A stretch of 64,000 nucleotides of DNA from an uncultured Collinsella sp. (GTDB lineage: Bacteria; Actinomycetota; Coriobacteriia; Coriobacteriales; Coriobacteriaceae), in contig CAAGCF010000044.1 of the NCBI GenBank assembly GCA_900768265.1, positions 35,682-99,681 on the forward strand, in the 5' to 3' direction. The translations under genes and the position numbers were made by a program. The stretch's first letter is position 1. Every line of letters starts with the position of its first letter. Positions 58,811 to 64,000 of this stretch are shown here, piece by piece. A model generated the notes under the pieces. The model was not told the DNA's origin. It ran no database searches and was given only the letters and a program-made list of their open reading frames with translations.

Positions 58811-59205
58811 GGGAAACCCTTTCGCGTGGTTGCGGCGCGCGGGGGCGCTCCGCTACGGTACAGTGTTCATCATTGTACCTGTCTGGCGCAAAAAAGGCGC
58901 GCTCGCTGCGGCGTTACATGCCTGCAACATGAGCGTAAGGGGGAAGGCCGCACGGGGAAGAGCCGTCTGGCGCGTGTCCGGCTCGTGTTGGGTTGATTTC
59001 CGATCTCAGCCGAACACATTGAGCGGACAGGCCGTTCCCGCAGTCAGCCGAACGCCTCCGACGGCTGATTCCGAACTGGAAGCGGAGGGCATCCCCGCCC
59101 TTCGGTAGGGGATACCGCTCCGCGGCGCATGCCGCGGGCGGCGCCCCTATCGGACCACCGTGACCTCAGTTGGGATGGGCCCAGCACTGCCGCGTACTCG
59201 GTGAG
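58811..59205. other. 395-base gene-free region with three hairpins
   Basis: I see no gene. It holds TCAGCCG/CGGCTGA (59044-59050 and 59062-59068), a longer imperfect hairpin GCGGAGGGCATCCCC with GGGGATACCGCTCCGC (59082-59123), and CGCGGC/GCCGCG (59121-59126 and 59131-59136). It marks the border of an accessory stretch that starts with an integrase remnant. Confidence 0.55.
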
Positions 59206-59901
59206 CTAGAGCCAACTGTTCGTCTTCACGTCGCGTATGGCGATATTTCGGTCGTCCGGCTCGGTGATGCCGTAGCCGAACGCCTGGAGCGTCTCGATGG
59301 ACTCCTGGATCCTCTGTTGGAACATGGGACCCGGATCGACCCTCGGCCCGAGGTGCCCGCGCCAAAGGCACGGCGTGGCGCGCAGCATGTTATGGATTTT
59401 GGAGATGGGCTCGATGTCGGCGTAGACGTTGAGCGTCGCCATGGCGTCCTTGTGGCCGAGGATCGATTGGAGCGCCTTGATATCGCCGCCTTGGCGGATC
59501 CACTGCGTTGCGAACGTGTGGCGAAGGCCGTGGAGCGTGATCAGCTCGTCGTTGGTGCCCATGAGGCCGTTGGTCTCCGAGAACGTCTTGAACGCCCTGC
59601 GGATATAGCTTGTCGTCGCGAAGGTCGCGCCCGGCTCCGACAGGATGTAGCAGTCCCCGATCTCGACCGCCCCGGTAAGGCCGCGCAAGCGCAGCTTTCC
59701 GCAGTCGATCTCGTGGGTCTCCTTCAGGAAGGGGAGTAGGCCGACCGGGTCGATGGGGATACCCCTGGCGTCATGGGTCTTGGTGTCCTTGATGAACGAA
59801 CCCATTCCCTTCGCGTACGCCACCGAGTGTCTGATCGAGATCAGGCCCGTCTCGAAATCCACATCGCACCACCGAAGGCCGCAGACCTCGCCGATTCGCA
59901 T
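59206..59901 (-). pseudogene. Tyrosine integrase, C-terminal catalytic domain only
   Basis: 231 residues carry the full catalytic set: Arg in MRIGEVCGLRW, Lys in the FIKDTKTHDARG hairpin, HGLRHTFATQW (His and Arg), LGHKD and the tyrosine in LNVYADIEPI. The N-terminal arm-binding and core-binding domains are missing. In-frame codons further upstream (RAVVLALHTG) continue the family sequence and stop at a TAG at 59932-59934, which is also the stop codon of the XRE gene in the same frame. This points to a deletion or recombination that joined the two. Recombination by the fragment alone is unlikely. Confidence 0.82.
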
Positions 59902-59931
59902 CCCCGTGTGCAGGGCGAGTACGACCGCCCT

Positions 59932-60183
59932 CTAATCCTCGGCGGACCAATCGAGTCCGAACTCCTTTCGGGCATCCTCTTCGCTCATGACTTCGAGAAG
60001 GTCTCCGGGTTGGCAACGAAGGGCGAGGCATAGCTGCTCGAGTGTGTTGAAGCGAATGCCGCGAATATGCCCTTTTTTAATACGGGACAGGTTCACGGGC
60101 GTGGTTCCAATCCTTTCGGCAAGTTCGTTCGAGGAAATCTTTCGCTCGGCCATGATCTTGTCGAGGCGAACAATTACGGGCAT
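59932..60183 (-). CDS. XRE-family (YozG-like) transcriptional regulator
   Basis: 83 residues, a small Cro/CI-type helix-turn-helix protein: MAERKISSNELAERIGTTPV (helices 1-2 and turn) with NLSRIKKGHIRGIRFNTLEQ and a C-terminal LCLALRCQPGDLLEV. Such short regulators normally pair with DUF2975 membrane proteins, and one lies 9 bases upstream here. It likely controls that pair and possibly the divergent ABC exporter, through the TTAACA palindrome. Its last codons (LDWSAED) may be read from sequence once belonging to the integrase. Confidence 0.85.
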   Translation of the reverse strand: MPVIVRLDKIMAERKISSNELAERIGTTPVNLSRIKKGHIRGIRFNTLEQLCLALRCQPGDLLEVMSEEDARKEFGLDWSAED

Positions 60184-60192
60184 GGCGTTTCC

Positions 60193-60705
60193 TTACGCAA
60201 TCTCGTCGGAGTCGAGGTACAGCTCTCGGGCGTACAAGAAGAGCTGGGAAAGCATGAACAGGACGATGCCGAGAACCAGAGAGGTCCAATCGAATGATGA
60301 AGCGATCTCTTGGGCGCCGACGGCCCCCTCGCCGCCAAACATCGAAACGGAGGTTTTGAGTGAGCCGGCGTAGAGGCTGGTGGCAGCTTGAACAACGAAG
60401 AGAATGCCGAGCACCTTCAAGCATGTCGCAGACCCTTTCTTGAAGGGGTCTCCGCTCTTGATCGTCCACACGAGAACGGCGCTGAGGATGGTCGTAGCGA
60501 TACCGATGACGGCAGGGACCAATGTCGAGATCGCAAGGGCTGGATACGCGGGGGAGTCTGCAATTACAGGGTTGTCGAGCACTTCGATTGCTGGCTTTAA
60601 GGAGAACGCCACTTGTGCGATGGCGGTGGCGCAAAGGGTCGCAGAGGCTATCGCACATGCGATGCGGAAGGAATGAAGCCGGGGAGTGCGATTGTCGGAA
60701 CTCAT
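60193..60705 (-). CDS. DUF2975-type membrane protein
   Basis: 170 residues with four membrane segments (about 15-35, 55-80, 95-115 and 140-158) matching the DUF2975 pattern, including the second-helix region LVPAVIGIATTILSAVLVW. It is usually encoded with an XRE regulator, as here, and may sequester or sense for it. Function is unknown. GGAGGT precedes the ATG at 60705. It is divergent from the ABC permease. Confidence 0.78.
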   Translation of the reverse strand: MSSDNRTPRLHSFRIACAIASATLCATAIAQVAFSLKPAIEVLDNPVIADSPAYPALAISTLVPAVIGIATTILSAVLVWTIKSGDPFKKGSATCLKVLGILFVVQAATSLYAGSLKTSVSMFGGEGAVGAQEIASSFDWTSLVLGIVLFMLSQLFLYARELYLDSDEIA

Positions 60706-60743
60706 AATAACCTCCGAAGAATTTAAAAAACTCAGGTTACTTT

Positions 60744-60760
60744 TTAACAGTTTATGTTAA
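60744..60760. promoter_or_regulatory. TTAACA-N5-TGTTAA palindrome
   Basis: A perfect 6-5-6 inverted repeat lies between the divergent DUF2975 and ABC permease genes, 40 bases from the first and 80 from the second. A likely operator for the XRE protein. A weak GGGCCGA/TCGGCCC hairpin follows at 60785-60807. Confidence 0.6.
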
Positions 60761-60840
60761 ATTGACTTTGCCGGCAAGTAATAAGGGCCGAGCATTTTGT
60801 TCGGCCCCTCTGTTCCGACTGGATGAGGTTAAGGTTGGCG

Positions 60841-63063
60841 ATGAATATGCTCAAAATCTCGAAGGCGATCTTTAGGTCGCTTCTCTCCTCCAGGTCGCTC
60901 TGTGTTGTCGTTGTTGCGTTGATGGTTCTTTGTGCTCTGCCCGTCTTCAGGAGCGCGGCTGGCATCGACGGACGGGTCGAATACCTCGAGTCGGGAATAA
61001 CCCGTGTTGAGCAGGAATTGTCAGCATCCTATGCGGATGCGCTTGTGAATGCGGGGGAGGACGGTGTCTATACCTCTTCATCAAGCATGCCCGCGCTTCT
61101 GTACCCTCTTGCCGCGGGACGTCTTATCTTGGCACCGCTCTCTCCCCTACTTCCGTTTCTGCAGATATCGGATGGAGAGTACACCTATTATGACGGATCG
61201 AAGGAGTACTTGCTATGGGTCGCAACGGCCGTTGCCGTCTCGTTCCTTGCCGCGCGTCTTAACAAACGTGAAAAGCTCATCATCCAGGCACCGATGGGCG
61301 AGCTGGGTAGACTTGTTGCATCGAGCGTATGGGCGAGTGTTTTTGCAATGCTTGCCGTCCTCGCCATCAATCTTCCAGGGATAATCGCCGCGCTTGTGAA
61401 GAATGGCCCGGGCTCGCCGTTCTATCCGATAGGCTACATTCAATATGCGACTCCGGTTATCAAACCGGCTTGGCTGGTGTTCGCGCAGACGGCCATCTTG
61501 CAATTCTTGGTGGCAGCGTTCATCTCGCTTGTCGTTCACCTTGCCGTGAAGATTGCCAATAACCCTACGCTTGGAATCGTGTTCGTATGTGCCCTGATGG
61601 GGGTGACGATGGTTCCCGGGTATTACGGAAGATCCATCGCTTTACGTGAGTTCGCCCTGTTGAATCCCCTTACGTATGCGAACACTGAGTTGACCGTCGG
61701 CGCCTATAGCCCGTACCCGACAACGCAGATAGTGAATCTGCCTGGACTTTGCTTCGAGCGTGGCGCGATTGCCCTCGTATGCGCAATCGGGATCGAGGTG
61801 CTGGCAATTAGCCTGCTTTGCGTTGCTGGAAAGAGCGGCTGCGCGTGCCCGATATCCCCGATTTGTCTTGAGAGAGGTTCCTTCACTGCATCGAGAACGG
61901 CAACTCGTTCGAGCGCTTGTGCCTCCGCCGTTGCATACGTAAGAACGATGGGGAAACTGCTCCTGCGTTCTCCTACCCTCGCCGTATGCGCGATTGCAAT
62001 GTCGACGACGATGCTGGCCCCGGCTCTGGTCGAGATGTTTCCTGACGCTGATAACGTTTCCGCTGTTCGGTATAGGGATGGGGAGCTCCGTTCAATAGAT
62101 CGGTATCTAGAGCAGAACGCTGCGAATATGGACGTCGAGGGCAAAGCGGCCCTGGAAGACATGCGGGATGCTCTTTCGGGTTTCGTGTACGCGCCTATGC
62201 CTGCGGAGGGGTTTCGAAGCCTTGCGACGTACGAGCGCGCTCGAGGTGAGCTGGGCGCGGCAGATGCGACTCTCCTGCAATCGATCGGAATCGAGCCGGA
62301 GACTCCTTCTCGTGCGGAGGCGCGCGCCCTTCTGCTTGAGTCGATCGCGAGCTTGCCGGACCCCAAGGTTTACGAGTTAAGTACGAAGATGCCCCCATTA
62401 ATCCTCCTTTCGTATCTCCAGGCAGCGCTTCCCTCCTTATTTTTGCTTTTGCCCGTGGTTGTCACATCGCTCGCGTGCACCCACCTGCAGTGTCGTTCCC
62501 TTCTGGTTCTCCAGATCCCCGCAACAGCGCATGTGCGTTTTCTGACGGCTGTTGCGCTGGCTCTCCTGCTTGGCTTGGTGCTGCTTTTGGTGTCGATGGT
62601 TCCCGCTGTCGTTGAGTCCGTGATTAAGAACGGTGCGGGTGGATCGGAGTATCCCGTCGCTCTCATTCGGGCGGGAGCTTCGACAACGTCCATGGTGGGG
62701 GAGGCGGTGTTGTGCAGTATTCCGTTGCTGGTCATGGCATACGGCGTGATTTCCGTCGTCGCTGCGTTGACAGCAGCGATTAGCCGCAACCCCGTTGTCA
62801 CCGGAATGGTTTGCGCGGTTCTCTTGGTGTTGGGTTCGTTGAGCGCTCATGTTGAAAGCGTGGGCATGGGCGTCGCGCTGCTGGCTCCATTCGCCTCGTT
62901 TGATCCCGCTTCCCAGGTGGGGACGATTGGGTTCCTTGGGCGAGGGACGAACGCGATGCCTTTTGGAGAGGTCGTCGGCGCATCGGGCGCTCTGCTGGTG
63001 GTCTTGGGCGCCGTATCTCCGTTGATGGTGCGCCTGAGTGTTCCAAAGATCGAAAGGGGATGA
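60841..63063 (+). CDS. Double-length ABC-type membrane protein
   Basis: 740 residues with about twelve membrane segments and two soluble stretches. The second half (from about 380, MGKLLLRSPTLAVCAIAMS) repeats the layout of the first (SKAIFRSLLSSRSLCVVVV), so it looks like two fused half-permeases. A segment ALVKNGPGSPFYPIGYIQYA has a counterpart VIKNGAGGSEYPVALIRAG in the second half, clear sign of duplication. The ATPase gene follows at once. The substrate is unknown; export of a small molecule or peptide is typical for such pairs. The ATG at 60841 follows a TTAAGG sequence. Confidence 0.78.
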   Translation: MNMLKISKAIFRSLLSSRSLCVVVVALMVLCALPVFRSAAGIDGRVEYLESGITRVEQELSASYADALVNAGEDGVYTSSSSMPALLYPLAAGRLILAPLSPLLPFLQISDGEYTYYDGSKEYLLWVATAVAVSFLAARLNKREKLIIQAPMGELGRLVASSVWASVFAMLAVLAINLPGIIAALVKNGPGSPFYPIGYIQYATPVIKPAWLVFAQTAILQFLVAAFISLVVHLAVKIANNPTLGIVFVCALMGVTMVPGYYGRSIALREFALLNPLTYANTELTVGAYSPYPTTQIVNLPGLCFERGAIALVCAIGIEVLAISLLCVAGKSGCACPISPICLERGSFTASRTATRSSACASAVAYVRTMGKLLLRSPTLAVCAIAMSTTMLAPALVEMFPDADNVSAVRYRDGELRSIDRYLEQNAANMDVEGKAALEDMRDALSGFVYAPMPAEGFRSLATYERARGELGAADATLLQSIGIEPETPSRAEARALLLESIASLPDPKVYELSTKMPPLILLSYLQAALPSLFLLLPVVVTSLACTHLQCRSLLVLQIPATAHVRFLTAVALALLLGLVLLLVSMVPAVVESVIKNGAGGSEYPVALIRAGASTTSMVGEAVLCSIPLLVMAYGVISVVAALTAAISRNPVVTGMVCAVLLVLGSLSAHVESVGMGVALLAPFASFDPASQVGTIGFLGRGTNAMPFGEVVGASGALLVVLGAVSPLMVRLSVPKIERG

Positions 63064-63068
63064 TCTCG

Positions 63069-63809
63069 ATGATTGACCTTCAAACGCTGACGATCTCTTA
63101 TGGAAAGAAGGTGCTCGTAGATTCGGTGAACGCTGAGTTTGCCCCGGGTACGGTCTACGGTCTCGTCGCTCCGAACGGGCATGGAAAGACGACGTTGCTG
63201 CGTGCGATGGCAGGTTTGCCGGGTCCTCGCGTGGACGGGAGCATCGTTCTGGATGAGGTGCAGGGTACGGGTGCGAGAGAGGTCCGTTCTATGATCTTCT
63301 ATGCACCTGGTGAGGGGACGCTGCTGTATCCCGGATTGCGTGCGGAAGATCACCTCAAGATGGTTTGCGATATGTGGCCGCATGCTCGCGATATTGAAGA
63401 GATAGTGGAACAAACGCAGATAGGCGAGTTCGCGAAGATGAGGATCCGCACTCTGAGCCAGGGCATGAAGCAGCAGCTTACCCTGGCGATTGCGTATGCG
63501 ACGGGCGCGCGGTACCTTCTATTAGATGAGCCCATGAACGCGCTCGACCCCAGCAGGGTGGACTTGCATTCCGAGATTCTCAGGAAGCTGGCCGATTCTG
63601 GTACGTGCATCATCATGTCATCCCACATCTTGGATTCGGTCGATAGGCTGTGCGATGAGATTCTGTTTTTGAAGGATGGGAGGCTCATTAGAAGCATTCC
63701 GCAAGATGATGCTGCGCCGAAGTCTCCTGGATCCCATTTCGCAAAGCCTGCCGGACGCGCCGAGGGTGCGCTAAGCACGTATCGGCGACTCTACGAAAAG
63801 GGCGGGTAG
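63069..63809 (+). CDS. ABC transporter ATP-binding protein
   Basis: 246 residues with a Walker A APNGHGKTTLL (the usual GxGKST has GHGKT), Q-loop region APGEGTLLYPG, signature LSQGMKQQLT, Walker B YLLLDEPMNALDP and H-loop MSSHIL. It energises the double permease just upstream; the genes overlap or abut. The start at 63069 is chosen over the ATG at 63060, which abuts the AAAGGGG site, because it then lies nine bases away. CcmA/EcsA-type exporters have similar architecture. Confidence 0.88.
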   Translation: MIDLQTLTISYGKKVLVDSVNAEFAPGTVYGLVAPNGHGKTTLLRAMAGLPGPRVDGSIVLDEVQGTGAREVRSMIFYAPGEGTLLYPGLRAEDHLKMVCDMWPHARDIEEIVEQTQIGEFAKMRIRTLSQGMKQQLTLAIAYATGARYLLLDEPMNALDPSRVDLHSEILRKLADSGTCIIMSSHILDSVDRLCDEILFLKDGRLIRSIPQDDAAPKSPGSHFAKPAGRAEGALSTYRRLYEKGG

Positions 63810-63811
63810 AA

Positions 63812-63943
63812 ATGCAAGTTAAAAATCTATGTGGCCAATGTGATACCGTTGAACCCGCATATCGATACCGCTCAGCCATTCGCCTCGCCCCCGTCGCACG
63901 TATCTTCATCCGGTCTGTTACTTTTAATCTAACAATTCTTTGA
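63812..63943 (+). CDS. Possible short peptide after the ABC ATPase
   Basis: An open frame of 43 codons, starting MQVKNLCGQCDTVEP, begins 2 bases after the ATPase stop with GGGCGGG upstream. It has a CxxC pair and a basic middle. There is no homology I recognise and codon use is less biased than in neighbours, so it may not be translated. The remaining 57 bases of the window hold nothing recognisable. Confidence 0.2.
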   Translation: MQVKNLCGQCDTVEPAYRYRSAIRLAPVARIFIRSVTFNLTIL

Positions 63944-64000
63944 GGAACGTAGGTGCTTCTAAATGTACTGTCGACTTCTTCTCAAACTAATCCTAAGAGA

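Noticed and set aside
63688..63909. Minus-strand frame of 73 codons near the window end
   Set aside because: It overlaps the end of the ABC ATPase, has no ribosome-binding site and no recognisable sequence.

Overview
The window looks like the chromosome of a Collinsella-like member of the Coriobacteriia, an anaerobic, high-GC, gut-associated actinobacterium. This rests on the GC-rich coding sequence with strong C/G third positions, the protein character of the ribosomal operon (zinc-type S14, Cys4 adenylate kinase, 37-residue L36), the selenium-dependent purine-degradation genes typical of strict gut anaerobes, and many short intergenic palindromes of the kind seen in that genus. The genus call is recognition by eye, not a database result.

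Layout. 1-3407: RluA-type pseudouridine synthase and a U32-family protein, both minus strand. 3708-14589: first arm of a purine-degradation locus: ridA, a DauR/YheO-type regulator, an NCS2 xanthine/urate permease, ssnA, ygfK, a four-cluster ferredoxin and xdhD. 14590-20199: an accessory insert with an N-terminally truncated DUF4143 protein, a candidate type I toxin-antitoxin pair, a DnaQ-like exonuclease, a hypothetical gene, a full-length AAA/DUF4143 ATPase and a one-pass membrane protein. Both DUF4143 loci are preceded by strictly phased direct repeats, of period 23 bp and 33 bp. 20200-32823: second arm of the purine locus: a second DauR-type regulator, ygeX, ygeY, ygeW, arcC, mocA, hyuA, yqeC, yqeB, xdhC and a second NCS2 permease. 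33066-34262: a zinc-ribbon membrane protein. 34654-44419: a ribosomal block that starts at rplE and runs rpsN-rpsH-rplF-rplR-rpsE-rpmD-rplO-secY-adk-map-infA-rpmJ-rpsM-rpsK-rpsD-rpoA-rplQ, followed by truA. 45489-58810: housekeeping genes (glycosyltransferase-like protein, argR, a class A penicillin-binding protein, a second U32 protein, tyrS, adenine deaminase, two HAD phosphatases, citrate synthase, an ACT-domain protein). 59206-63809: a second accessory stretch with a truncated tyrosine integrase, an XRE regulator, a DUF2975 membrane protein and a double-length ABC permease with its ATPase.

How the genes work together. The purine locus contains uptake (two permeases), deamination (SsnA), a molybdenum hydroxylase with electron carriers (XdhD, ferredoxin, YgfK), ring-fragment processing (HyuA, YgeY, YgeW, YgeX), ATP recovery (ArcC from carbamoyl phosphate), handling of the reactive enamine made by YgeX (RidA), and cofactor maturation for a selenium-dependent molybdenum hydroxylase (MocA, YqeB, YqeC, XdhC). 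Adenine deaminase at 53233 could supply hypoxanthine. Homologues of this set have been linked in recent literature to anaerobic urate/purine breakdown by gut bacteria, so the pathway is not new; the order of steps is still an inference here. The less described observations are the perfect twin operators upstream of ygeX, the phased repeats in front of the DUF4143 ATPases, the candidate antisense-controlled toxin, and several exact-length intergenic palindrome families. I saw no rRNA, tRNA or CRISPR array.
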